Assembly (NCBI RefSeq): GCF_044430645.1
Contig: NZ_JAWUDN010000012.1
Location: 59,098-123,097 of the forward strand
Reading direction: 5' to 3'
DNA length: 64,000 nucleotides
Origin: Ewingella allii
GTDB lineage: Bacteria; Pseudomonadota; Gammaproteobacteria; Enterobacterales; Enterobacteriaceae
The notes under the pieces were generated by a model. The model had not been told where the DNA came from and did no database searches. It saw only the letters and a program-made list of their open reading frames with translations. Of the stretch, positions 25,045 through 33,113 are shown in pieces. How positions within the stretch are numbered: position 1 is the first letter of the stretch; every line of letters starts with the position of its first letter. The position numbers and the translations under genes were made by a program.

Positions 25045-26568
25045 TCACTCGTCGTGATCTTCCCATGAACGCACGCGCGCCACGGCTTTCTGCCAGCCTT
25101 TGTAGCGGAAGTTACGCTCGGTGGTTTCAATGCTTGGGCGGAATTCACGTTCGATAGTGGCTTTGCTGCGCACTTCGTCCAGATCATTCCAGAAGCCCAC
25201 CGCCAGACCCGCCAGGAATGCCGCACCCAGCGCGGTCACTTCCAGCACCGCCGGACGCTCAACGCGCGTGCCGAGGATGTCAGACTGGAATTGCATCAGG
25301 AAGTTGTTAGCCACCGCGCCGCCGTCCACGCGCAGAGCCTGCAGGCGTGCGCCCGAGTCAGCTTGCATGGCGTCCAGCACGTCGCGAGTCTGGTAAGCGA
25401 TAGATTCCAGCGTGGCGCGAATGATGTGGTTGCTGTTGGCGCCACGGCTCAGGCCGAAGATAGCGCCACGGGCATACGGGTCCCAGTAAGGTGCGCCAAG
25501 GCCGGTGAAGGCCGGCACCACGTACACGCCGTTGGTGTCTTTAACTTTGCCCGCGAAGTATTCGGAGTCGGTGGCGTCGCTGATCAACTTCAGCTCGTCG
25601 CGCAGCCATTGAATGGACGCACCGCCGACGAATACCGCACCTTCCAGCGCATAGTTCACTTCGCCGCGAGGGCCGCAGGCGATGGTGGTCAGCAGGCCGT
25701 TTTTGGAGGTTACAGCTTCAGTACCGGTGTTCATCAGCAAGAAGCAGCCGGTGCCGTAGGTATTTTTCGCCATGCCTTTCTGCACACAAAGCTGGCCGTA
25801 CAGAGCTGCCTGCTGGTCACCGGCGATCCCTGCGATAGGAATACGAGTACCGCCTTTACCACCAATGTTGGTCTGGCCGTAAACTTCAGAAGAAGGGCGA
25901 ACTTCCGGCAGCATTTCGCGCGGAATATCCAGCACTTCCAGCATGCGCTCATCCCATTTCAGATCATGGATGTTGAACAGCATGGTACGGGAGGCGTTAG
26001 TGTAATCAGTAACGTGAACGCGTCCCTGAGTCATCTTCCACACCAGCCAAGTGTCGACGGTACCGAACAGCAGCTCGCCACGCTTAGCGCGCTCGCGGGA
26101 GCCTTCTACGTGGTCCAGGATCCACTTCACCTTAGTACCGGAGAAGTAAGGGTCAACCACTAAGCCAGTGTTTTCACGGATGTACTCTTCCATCCCGTCC
26201 TTTTTCAGCTTCTCACAGATGTCAGCTGTACGACGGCACTGCCAAACGATGGCGTTATAAATGGGTTTACCGGTCTCTTTTTCCCACACGATGGTGGTTT
26301 CACGCTGGTTGGTGATACCAATACCGGCGATTTGGTCAGAGTTGATGTCCGCTTTTGCCAGCACTTCTACCAGCACTGAGCTTTGCGAAGACCAGATCTC
26401 CATTGGGTCATGCTCGACCCAGCCGGATTTCGGATAAATTTGGGTAAATTCGCGCTGGGAAACGCTGACGATATTGGCGTCATGGTCAAGCACGACCGCG
26501 CGGGAGCTGGTGGTGCCTTGATCGAGCGCGACGATGTATTTTTTTTCGTGAGTCGTATCTGCTGACAT
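25045..26568 (-). CDS. glpK: Glycerol kinase
   Basis: GlpK phosphorylates glycerol to sn-glycerol 3-phosphate, trapping what GlpF lets in. The 507-residue FGGY kinase has the ATP-binding VALDQGTTSSRAVV start, IGITNQRETTIVWEK, the catalytic aspartate in IPIAGIAGDQQAALYGQ, and LRVDGGAVANNFLMQFQSDI. It is preceded by glpF with a 44-base gap. In E. coli, enzyme IIA-Glc and fructose 1,6-bisphosphate inhibit GlpK; the high conservation makes the same likely here. Confidence 0.98.
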   Translation of the reverse strand: MSADTTHEKKYIVALDQGTTSSRAVVLDHDANIVSVSQREFTQIYPKSGWVEHDPMEIWSSQSSVLVEVLAKADINSDQIAGIGITNQRETTIVWEKETGKPIYNAIVWQCRRTADICEKLKKDGMEEYIRENTGLVVDPYFSGTKVKWILDHVEGSRERAKRGELLFGTVDTWLVWKMTQGRVHVTDYTNASRTMLFNIHDLKWDERMLEVLDIPREMLPEVRPSSEVYGQTNIGGKGGTRIPIAGIAGDQQAALYGQLCVQKGMAKNTYGTGCFLLMNTGTEAVTSKNGLLTTIACGPRGEVNYALEGAVFVGGASIQWLRDELKLISDATDSEYFAGKVKDTNGVYVVPAFTGLGAPYWDPYARGAIFGLSRGANSNHIIRATLESIAYQTRDVLDAMQADSGARLQALRVDGGAVANNFLMQFQSDILGTRVERPAVLEVTALGAAFLAGLAVGFWNDLDEVRSKATIEREFRPSIETTERNFRYKGWQKAVARVRSWEDHDE

Positions 26569-26612
26569 AATAATATTCCTACGAATTAGAGAGCTGTGAA
26601 CAATATAGCCAA

Positions 26613-27464
26613 TTACGCTTTACGCTGTTTTGATGCCTGCTGGGCCGCTTTCTCTTCCGCTTCCTCATTGATTTCGTAAGGCAGGTGGCGACCAACCAGC
26701 GTCTTATAACCTACAGCACCCAGAGATGCGCCAATCAGCGGGCCAAAAATCGGGACTAAGAAGTAAGGGATGTCACGCGCGCCGGTGAAGGCCACTTTGC
26801 CCCAGCCTGCGAAGTAGGCGAACAGCTTAGGACCGAAGTCACGAGCTGGGTTCAGGGCGAAGCCGGTCAATGGACCCATTGAAGCACCGATAACGGCGAT
26901 CAGGATACCGATTAACAGCGGAGCCAGCGGGCCACGCGGGATGCCGTTGCCGTCGTCAGTCAGGCCCAGAATCAGCGCCATCAGCACGGCGGTGATCACC
27001 ACTTCAACCAAGAATGCCTGCAACACGCTGATGTGTGGGTTCGGGTAGGTAGAGAAGATGCCTGCCAGATCCAAACTCTCGACGCTGCCGCGTACCATAT
27101 TGTGGCTTTGTTCGAAATCGAAGAACAGGTTGTAGTACAGACCGTAAACCAGAGCGGCGGCGCAGAAAGCCCCCGCAACTTGCGCGATGATGTAAGGCAG
27201 AACTTTGCGTCCTTCAAAGTTCGCGAACAGGCAAAGCGCGACAGTGACTGCTGGGTTAAGGTGAGCGCCAGACACGGCTGCGGTCAGGTAGATGGCCATT
27301 GCCACACCAAAACCCCAGACGATACTAATTTCCCACTGGCCAAAGCCTGCGCCGGCAAGCTTCAATGCAGCAACACATCCTGCACCAAAGAAAATGATAA
27401 GCCCGGTACCTAGAAACTCAGCGATGCACTGACCTTTTAATGTGGAACTCATGGTTTGGCTCAT
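26613..27464 (-). CDS. glpF: Glycerol uptake facilitator (aquaglyceroporin)
   Basis: GlpF is an inner-membrane channel for glycerol and small polyols. The 283 residues form six transmembrane and two half-membrane helices with the two NPA boxes, SGAHLNPAVTVAL and GFALNPARDFGP; the aspartate after the second NPAR is the glyceroporin signature. An extended Lys/Ala/Gln-rich cytoplasmic tail follows. It heads the glpFK operon. The upstream gap contains a GlpR-like palindrome. Confidence 0.97.
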   Translation of the reverse strand: MSQTMSSTLKGQCIAEFLGTGLIIFFGAGCVAALKLAGAGFGQWEISIVWGFGVAMAIYLTAAVSGAHLNPAVTVALCLFANFEGRKVLPYIIAQVAGAFCAAALVYGLYYNLFFDFEQSHNMVRGSVESLDLAGIFSTYPNPHISVLQAFLVEVVITAVLMALILGLTDDGNGIPRGPLAPLLIGILIAVIGASMGPLTGFALNPARDFGPKLFAYFAGWGKVAFTGARDIPYFLVPIFGPLIGASLGAVGYKTLVGRHLPYEINEEAEEKAAQQASKQRKA

Positions 27465-27575
27465 AGTCGGATCCTATAAAGGATAATGTTAAGGGTTAGT
27501 TATAATTTTTCTTACTGGACGTACGTGAACGTAATCGGAATAAGACATTCATCAGTAAATGAGAATGTAATGTGA

Positions 27576-27595
27576 ATTTATCGTTAACGAGCATA
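27576..27595. promoter_or_regulatory. GlpR-like operator upstream of glpF
   Basis: ATTTATCGTTAACGAGCATA is centred on the palindrome TCGTTAACGA and fits the GlpR operator pattern (WATKTTCG-type half sites around a TA-rich centre) with few mismatches. It lies about 110 bases upstream of the glpF start. A TGTGA half-site at 27571 directly before it may be part of a CRP site. Binding is inferred from sequence only. Confidence 0.6.
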
Positions 27596-27910
27596 AACGA
27601 GAAATAGCGAAATCAAATTTTGTGTGTTGTGTCATAAAAATGAGCGATTTCGAGTATCGCACTGGTTAGACCAACCGCAAAAAACGGTTTTTGGCGCGCG
27701 TTTGACCCGCGTTTATCCCTATTTCTTCCCTGATTGCGTCCCTAACGCGCACAAGGTCATTCGGATGCCTTCCGCCCGTCAGACCCCTTGTTAGACTGAC
27801 TTTAGGCGAAATTGCTGGCGTGATCCTTCGACTCGTCTCGCTTTTTAAGCATTTGCTGATAGTTTTGTCGTTAAAATTGCAACAGACTGCGTGTAGGGCA
27901 GGGTTGTTGC

Positions 27911-27939
27911 TAGACAGGGCAGTACTGGCTACATACAAT
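27911..27939 (+). promoter_or_regulatory. Probable zapB sigma-70 promoter
   Basis: TAGACA (27911-27916), a 17-base spacer and TACAAT (27934-27939) each match the consensus hexamers at five of six positions. It would give a leader of about 140 bases before the zapB ATG. Confidence 0.5.
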
Positions 27940-28086
27940 CGTATTTCAAGACATCCGCAGATTTGACGGCGTTTCCATCCCGAAATATCAATAAAATCTG
28001 CGTGGTGCGAGAATTCAGAGTCGTGTCCGGACGATGCGACAGAACTTACCAGATGTACGCCTTGCGAACATGAAGAGGACCGAAGA

Positions 28087-28326
28087 ATGTCATTTGAAGT
28101 ATTTGAGAAATTAGAAGCGAAAGTTCAGCAAGCGATTGATACCATTACTTTATTGCAAATGGAAATCGAAGAACTGAAAGAACAGAACAACAACCTGTCT
28201 CAGGAAGTTCAGCAAGCCAGCGGCAACCATGAGTCACTGGTGCGTGAAAACGCGCAGCTGAAAGAAGAACAACACGTGTGGCAAGATCGTCTGCGCGCAC
28301 TGTTAGGGAAAATGGAAGAAGTCTGA
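28087..28326 (+). CDS. zapB: Cell division protein ZapB
   Basis: ZapB is a small coiled-coil protein that links ZapA-bound FtsZ rings to MatP and the chromosome terminus. The 79-residue product, FEVFEKLEAKVQQAIDTITL followed by continuous heptads rich in Glu, Gln, Asn and Leu, is one long coiled coil, as the family requires. AGAGGA precedes the ATG. The gene stands alone, divergent from glpFK and followed by a terminator. Confidence 0.96.
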   Translation: MSFEVFEKLEAKVQQAIDTITLLQMEIEELKEQNNNLSQEVQQASGNHESLVRENAQLKEEQHVWQDRLRALLGKMEEV

Positions 28327-28355
28327 TCCAGCCTTCTTTGCATAACTTGCTCCCA

Positions 28356-28386
28356 TAAAAAAAGCCCGCGCTGCGGGCTTTTTTAT
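28356..28386. terminator. Bidirectional terminator between zapB and rraA
   Basis: AAAGCCCGC and GCGGGCTTT arms around a short loop, with an A run before and a T run after, lie between two converging genes. Confidence 0.92.
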
Positions 28387-28411
28387 TGCAGAAGCATCTG
28401 CGTTTAGGGGA

Positions 28412-28897
28412 TCACTCGAGGTCGAGTGCATCCTCTGACAGGATGATGCCGGTGTTATCAGCATACAAATGGTCACCGGTGAAGAAGGTGACACCGCCGA
28501 AGTTGACGCGGATATCACTCTCACCAATGCCTTCGCTTGCTGCGCCAGCAGGGATTGCGGCCATTGCCTGAATGCCGATGTCCAGGTCCTGCAAGTCATC
28601 CACCTGACGCACCGCGCCGTAAATCAGGATGCCTTCCCACTGGTTTTCCAGTGCCAGCGTCGCGAGGTCAGCGTCGAGCAGAGCACGGCGAACCGAGCCA
28701 CCGCCGTCGACCACCAACACGCGGCCTAAACCGTTTTGCTCCAACAGATCATAAAGCAAGCCATTGTCTTCAAAGCACTTCACCGTGGTGATCTGCCCGC
28801 CAAATGAAGTACGTCCGCCAAAGTTGGAGAACAAGGGTTCAACGACATTCACTTCTTCGTGATAGATGTCGCATAGTTCGGAAGTATCGTATTTCAT
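28412..28897 (-). CDS. rraA: Ribonuclease E activity regulator RraA
   Basis: RraA forms a ring-shaped trimer that binds and inhibits RNase E and thereby slows mRNA decay. The 161 residues include NFGGRTSFGGQITTVKCFED, RVLVVDGGGSVRRALLDADL, WEGILIYGAVRQVDDLQDLD and GGVTFFTGDHLYADNTGIIL. The protein belongs to the RraA/HMG aldolase-like fold. It lies 109 bases after menA on the same strand, the order seen in other enterobacteria. Confidence 0.97.
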   Translation of the reverse strand: MKYDTSELCDIYHEEVNVVEPLFSNFGGRTSFGGQITTVKCFEDNGLLYDLLEQNGLGRVLVVDGGGSVRRALLDADLATLALENQWEGILIYGAVRQVDDLQDLDIGIQAMAAIPAGAASEGIGESDIRVNFGGVTFFTGDHLYADNTGIILSEDALDLE

Positions 28898-29006
28898 AGG
28901 ATTTCATCTGGTTGCTGCATGAATGTGCAGTATATCCCTTTCTGAAGGCTGTTGGCAAAAGCATCAATTGTTAAATTTCGCTTTCAGCCAGACTTAGCTT
29001 GGATTG

Positions 29007-29933
29007 CTAATTGAGTAACAGGCCGACGGCAAACAGCACGTTAGTCAATAAAGCGACCTTCACCATGTTCTCCAGCAGGGGACGGATACCCTCAGCGGTA
29101 GGTTCGCGCATCACCGTGAGGACGTGTTTAGCCAGCAGCGGCAGCGCCAGAATAAAGAGCCAACCGAAGCCGTTGTGCAAGTGCAGTAGGGCAAACAACG
29201 CCAGACAGAGCACGGCACCGCTAATGATGAATGCGTGATAGCGACGGGCATTTTTTGGCCCAAGGCGCACCGCCAGCGTGTTCTTGCCGTTGGCGCTGTC
29301 AGTTTCGATATCGCGCAAATTATTGATGTTCAGGACGGCGGTGGCTAATAAGCCGGTAGCCGTGGCGGGCAGCATGACAATCCAGTCGAAATACCCGGCC
29401 TGCAAATAGAAGGTACCGGCCACGCTTATCCAGCCGAAGAACACCAATACGGAAATGTCACCAAGGCCCATATAGCCGTAAGGACGAGTGCCGACGGTGT
29501 AGGTAATAGCCGCGCCAATCGACAGCAAACCGAGGATCAGGAAGCCGACCACGTCGCTGGGTTTCTGGCAGGCGACGGCAATTAGCGCGATACCCGAAAT
29601 CACGGCTAGCGCCACGGTCAGAATGATGGCGCGCTTCATCTGGCTGGCGTTGATTAACCCTTTTTGCATGCCGCGCAATGGCCCGATGCGATCCGGCGTA
29701 TCACTGCCTTTTTCAGCATCGCCATAATCATTGGCTAGATTGGACAGAATTTGCAGCAGCCCGGCGGTGAGCAGCGCGAGGAGCGCCGTTAACGGGTGAA
29801 ACACGCCTTGCAGGCTGGCGACAGCGGAACCCATCACGATGGAGGCGAAGGCCAGAGGCAGCGTTCGCAGGCGGAGACTTTCCAGCCAGGCTTTGGTCGG
29901 CGATGTCGTATTGCAGGGGGTTATCATGCTCAT
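29007..29933 (-). CDS. menA: 1,4-dihydroxy-2-naphthoate polyprenyltransferase
   Basis: MenA prenylates 1,4-dihydroxy-2-naphthoate to demethylmenaquinone in the inner membrane. It is a UbiA-family protein with eight or nine transmembrane helices and two Asp-rich motifs: NLANDYGDAEKGSDTPDR and NINNLRDIETDSANGKNT. The ATG at 29933 gives 308 residues; an ATG two codons later and a TTG at 29948 are alternatives, and none has a strong ribosome site. It lies downstream of hslVU past a terminator. Confidence 0.94.
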   Translation of the reverse strand: MSMITPCNTTSPTKAWLESLRLRTLPLAFASIVMGSAVASLQGVFHPLTALLALLTAGLLQILSNLANDYGDAEKGSDTPDRIGPLRGMQKGLINASQMKRAIILTVALAVISGIALIAVACQKPSDVVGFLILGLLSIGAAITYTVGTRPYGYMGLGDISVLVFFGWISVAGTFYLQAGYFDWIVMLPATATGLLATAVLNINNLRDIETDSANGKNTLAVRLGPKNARRYHAFIISGAVLCLALFALLHLHNGFGWLFILALPLLAKHVLTVMREPTAEGIRPLLENMVKVALLTNVLFAVGLLLN

Positions 29934-29970
29934 ATTTTTTTCGCTCAATAAACTGATGTTTCGCCCAGAA

Positions 29971-29996
29971 ATAAAAAGGGAGGCATAACGCCTCCC
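29971..29996 (-). terminator. Terminator downstream of hslU
   Basis: On the minus strand GGGAGGC and GCCTCCC arms around five bases are followed by TTTTTATTT. Confidence 0.85.
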
Positions 29997-30026
29997 AATG
30001 GATAACTTTCGAAACGTATGAGCGAA

Positions 30027-31361
30027 TTATAAGATGAAACGGCTCAGATCTTCATCAGCAACCAGCTGATCAAGATGGCTACGAACATAATCTGCATCAA
30101 TGTTTATGGAGATACCGTTACTTTCGCTCGCGTCGTAAGAGATATCTTCCATTAAACGCTCCAGCACGGTGTGCAGTCGACGCGCACCGATGTTCTCGGT
30201 GGTTTCGTTAACTTGCCATGCCGCTTCGGCGATACGACGGATACCGTCAGCAGTAAAATCAACGGTCACGCCTTCGGTTGCCATCAAGGCTTTGTACTGG
30301 TGAGTCAGCGACGCACTTGGCTCAGTCAGGATGCGTTCGAAGTCTTCCGTCGACAGAGCTTGCAGCTCGACGCGGATCGGCAGACGACCCTGCAATTCAG
30401 GGATCAGGTCTGACGGGCTGGCAGTCTGGAAAGCGCCGGAAGCGATAAACAGAATATGGTCAGTTTTCACCATGCCGTGCTTGGTCGAAATGGTGCAGCC
30501 TTCAACCAGTGGCAGCAGGTCACGCTGCACGCCTTCGCGTGAAACGTCAGGGCCGGAGCTTTGACCGCCGCGTTTACAGATTTTGTCGATTTCGTCGATG
30601 AACACGATGCCGTGCTGCTCAACGGCTTCGATAGCCTGCTCTTTCAACTCTTCCGGGTTAACCAGCTTGGCGGCTTCTTCTTCGATCAACAGCTTGTACG
30701 CTTCTTTGATCTTCATTTTGCGCGGTTTCTGCTTCTGCCCGGCCATGTTTTGGAACATAGACTGCAGCTGGCTGGTCATCTCTTCCATGCCCGGAGGGGA
30801 CATGATTTCGACGCCCATTGGCGCGGCGGCGACATTGATTTCGATCTCTTTGTCGTCGAGTTGGCCTTCACGCAGCTTTTTGCGGAAAGACTGGCGTGCC
30901 GCAGAAGGTTCCTGCGTTTCGTCAGTCTGGCCCCAGTTGTTTTTCGCCGGTGGGATCAGCACGTCGAGAATGCGCTCTTCGGCCAGTTCTTCGGCGCGAT
31001 AGCGGTTTTTCTCGATGGACTGCATGCGCACCATCTTCACCGCAGAGTCGGTTAAGTCGCGAATAATGGAGTCGACTTCTTTACCCACGTAGCCCACTTC
31101 GGTGAACTTGGTGGCTTCGACTTTGATGAACGGCGCGTTAGCGAGCTTCGCCAGACGACGAGCGATTTCGGTTTTACCGACACCGGTTGGGCCGATCATC
31201 AGAATGTTTTTTGGAGTGACTTCGTGACGCAGCGTCTCTTCGAGCTGCATACGGCGCCAGCGGTTACGCAGTGCAATGGCGACGGCGCGCTTTGCTTTGT
31301 CCTGCCCAATGATGTAGCTGTCGAGTTCGCTGACTATCTCGCGCGGGGTCATTTCAGACAT
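30027..31361 (-). CDS. hslU: ATPase subunit of the HslUV protease
   Basis: HslU is a hexameric AAA+ unfoldase that feeds substrates into the HslV peptidase chamber. The 444 residues contain Walker A GPTGVGKTEIARRLAK, the pore loop GYVGKEVDS, the inserted I domain (about residues 110-240), Walker B IVFIDEIDKICK, and the C-terminal SRFIL that docks into HslV. The start MSEMTPREIVSELD equals E. coli. It follows hslV by 11 bases. Confidence 0.98.
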   Translation of the reverse strand: MSEMTPREIVSELDSYIIGQDKAKRAVAIALRNRWRRMQLEETLRHEVTPKNILMIGPTGVGKTEIARRLAKLANAPFIKVEATKFTEVGYVGKEVDSIIRDLTDSAVKMVRMQSIEKNRYRAEELAEERILDVLIPPAKNNWGQTDETQEPSAARQSFRKKLREGQLDDKEIEINVAAAPMGVEIMSPPGMEEMTSQLQSMFQNMAGQKQKPRKMKIKEAYKLLIEEEAAKLVNPEELKEQAIEAVEQHGIVFIDEIDKICKRGGQSSGPDVSREGVQRDLLPLVEGCTISTKHGMVKTDHILFIASGAFQTASPSDLIPELQGRLPIRVELQALSTEDFERILTEPSASLTHQYKALMATEGVTVDFTADGIRRIAEAAWQVNETTENIGARRLHTVLERLMEDISYDASESNGISINIDADYVRSHLDQLVADEDLSRFIL

Positions 31362-31372
31362 GTTTTCGATCC

Positions 31373-31903
31373 TTACGCTTTAGAAGACAATTCTTCGATG
31401 GTGTGGAATTGGTTGGTGTAAATACAGATATCCCCGGCAATGCTCAGCGACTTCTCAACGATGTCACGAGCGCTCAGTTCTGTATTTTCCAGCAACGCGC
31501 GAGCAGAAGCCTGAGCGTAAGGACCACCGGAGCCGATAGCAATCAGGTCATTCTCAGGCTGAATCACGTCGCCGTTGCCGCTAATGATTAGCGAGGCATT
31601 TTCGTCAGCGACGGCCAGCAGCGCTTCAAGACGGCGCAGCATACGGTCAGTACGCCAGTCTTTCGCCAGTTCTACGGCGGCTTTGACCAGATGGCCCTGG
31701 TGCATTTCCAGTTTGCGTTCGAACAGCTCAAACAGCGTGAAGGCGTCAGCCGTGCCGCCCGCAAAGCCGGCGATCACTTTGTCGTTATACAGGCGACGTA
31801 CTTTCTTCACGTTGCCCTTCATCACGGTATTTCCCAATGTGGCTTGACCATCACCACCAATAACGACCTGGCCGTTGCGGCGTACACTTACAATTGTTGT
31901 CAC
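31373..31903 (-). CDS. hslV: Peptidase subunit of the HslUV protease
   Basis: HslV is a proteasome-like Ntn hydrolase of 176 residues. After removal of the initiator residue, Thr2 in MTTIVSVRRNGQVVIGGDGQ becomes the nucleophile, and Lys34-type residues lie in GNVKKVRRLYNDKVIAGFAG. The start codon is GTG with a CGAGGAA site upstream. A heat-shock-like promoter lies about 90-115 bases upstream, overlapping the end of ftsN. Confidence 0.97.
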   Translation of the reverse strand: MTTIVSVRRNGQVVIGGDGQATLGNTVMKGNVKKVRRLYNDKVIAGFAGGTADAFTLFELFERKLEMHQGHLVKAAVELAKDWRTDRMLRRLEALLAVADENASLIISGNGDVIQPENDLIAIGSGGPYAQASARALLENTELSARDIVEKSLSIAGDICIYTNQFHTIEELSSKA

Positions 31904-31990
31904 GAGCAGTTCCTCGTTGCAGACGGAAAAGATCCCCGCACTCTTGTGTTACACATCAGTGTCACATAAGAGCACGAGGCATATTGAAGT

Positions 31991-32020
31991 TATAGATTGG
32001 GGAGGAAAATGGGTTTTCAA
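31991..32020 (-). promoter_or_regulatory. Sigma-32-like heat-shock promoter of hslVU
   Basis: On the minus strand TTGAAAA (32014-32020) and CCCCAATCT (31994-32002) are separated by about 11-12 bases, close to the CTTGAAA-N13-CCCCATNT pattern of RpoH promoters. It lies directly upstream of hslV, whose operon is a known heat-shock operon, and overlaps the ftsN stop codon. Confidence 0.65.
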
Positions 32021-33015
32021 CCCCCGGTTGCGAGGGGAATGCAACCGGAGATGCCAGCGTTTTTAAGACGCGACAGGGTGCCGTCAGCGCCAGCACGATT
32101 ATTGTAAGGGCCGATAACGACGCGATTCCAGCCGCCACCGGTGGTGATTCGGCCTTCAAAACCTTCAAATGCCAGCTTGGCGCGCTGCGATTCTGCCTGC
32201 TCGCTACCTTTGAAAGAACCGCACTGAACCATAAAGCGCTGGGTTTTTTCCTGCTCTTTCGGTTTGTCCTTCGGTTTTTCCGGCGCGACTTCAGTAATGG
32301 CAGCAGGTTGCTGCTGCTGAGGCTGCTCTTTCGGTTTCGGCTTCGGCGCCACAGGCTGAGTTTGCGCCTGAGTCTGAGGAGCACGAACCGGCTGCTGCGT
32401 CTGCTGCACGTTTCTCGGCGTAGTCTGCTGAGTATTGTGCTGCACATTCTGTTGCTGCTGTTGCACAGGCTGCCGCTGAGTGTAGGTCGGCTGCACGTTC
32501 TGTTGAGAATAAGTCTGCTGAGGCTGCTGCGTATACGGCTGTTGCGACGTGGTCTGACGTTGGGCAGGCTGCGTGCGCGTCGCCTGCGTTGGGTCGTTAT
32601 ACGGCACTTCGGACAGCGTGGTCGGCTGCTGGCGCATGTCGGCCTGCATCTGGTCCAGCAACTGGCGCTGTTCCGGCGTCAACTGCGTTTTAGTTTGCAC
32701 ATTGCCACCCGCCGTCGGCTCAGTCGGGGTAGACACGCCCATCTGACGATTTTCCAACTCTTTGATATAACGCCAGCGTTCTTCAGGTTTTGGCGGCAAG
32801 CCGTTGCCCGGCCGAACAGGGTGCGTCGGCAGAATCGCTGCATCTTCAGGTTTATTGTGCGTAATAAAATAGAGGCCACCAATGAATACCACCAGGACCG
32901 CAACGGCTAATACCACCATGGTTTTGGAGATCATCGGGGAACTGCGTTTTTTTCGGCTAGTTGGTTTCCGCCGCGCTCCTGAGCGCCCACGGCTTACATA
33001 GTCTCTTTGTGCCAC
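32017..33015 (-). CDS. ftsN: Cell division protein FtsN
   Basis: FtsN is a bitopic inner-membrane protein that triggers septal peptidoglycan synthesis. From the GTG start the 332 residues comprise a basic cytoplasmic tail beginning MAQRDYVSRGRSGARRKP, a transmembrane helix (about 30-52), the periplasmic essential region with LPPKPEERWRYIKELENRQ (about 74-93), a long Gln/Pro/Thr-rich linker (about 135-250) and a C-terminal SPOR domain. In SPOR, Cys in RFMVQCGSF and Cys in GISGCIPL correspond to the known disulfide pair. The Gln-rich linker is longer and more repetitive than I recall in E. coli. It follows cytR. Confidence 0.96.
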   Translation of the reverse strand: MAQRDYVSRGRSGARRKPTSRKKRSSPMISKTMVVLAVAVLVVFIGGLYFITHNKPEDAAILPTHPVRPGNGLPPKPEERWRYIKELENRQMGVSTPTEPTAGGNVQTKTQLTPEQRQLLDQMQADMRQQPTTLSEVPYNDPTQATRTQPAQRQTTSQQPYTQQPQQTYSQQNVQPTYTQRQPVQQQQQNVQHNTQQTTPRNVQQTQQPVRAPQTQAQTQPVAPKPKPKEQPQQQQPAAITEVAPEKPKDKPKEQEKTQRFMVQCGSFKGSEQAESQRAKLAFEGFEGRITTGGGWNRVVIGPYNNRAGADGTLSRLKNAGISGCIPLATGG

Positions 33016-33113
33016 TATCGTTTCGCTGCGTCGTAATGATGGAAGAAGTGCGTCATGTTACTGAACCTTGAACCTTATCTGAAACGAAAACTTAATGAAG
33101 TATAAACATATAA

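Larger units (their letters stand above)
27465..28086. other. glpF-zapB intergenic region
   Basis: This 622-base gap separates divergent genes. It contains a GlpR-like operator near glpF and a good sigma-70 promoter near zapB, listed separately. A 90-codon open frame on the minus strand (27666-27938) has no ribosome site or recognisable composition and is not called. A short AACCG/CGGTT hairpin with a T run lies near 27675. The rest is unexplained. Confidence 0.5.

Noticed and set aside
27666..27938. 90-codon open frame on the minus strand between glpF and zapB
   Set aside because: No ribosome site, no recognisable motif, odd composition, and it overlaps the likely zapB promoter region.
30561..31055. 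164-codon plus-strand frame opposite hslU
   Set aside because: Antisense frame within a highly conserved AAA+ gene, with no start signal or family resemblance.
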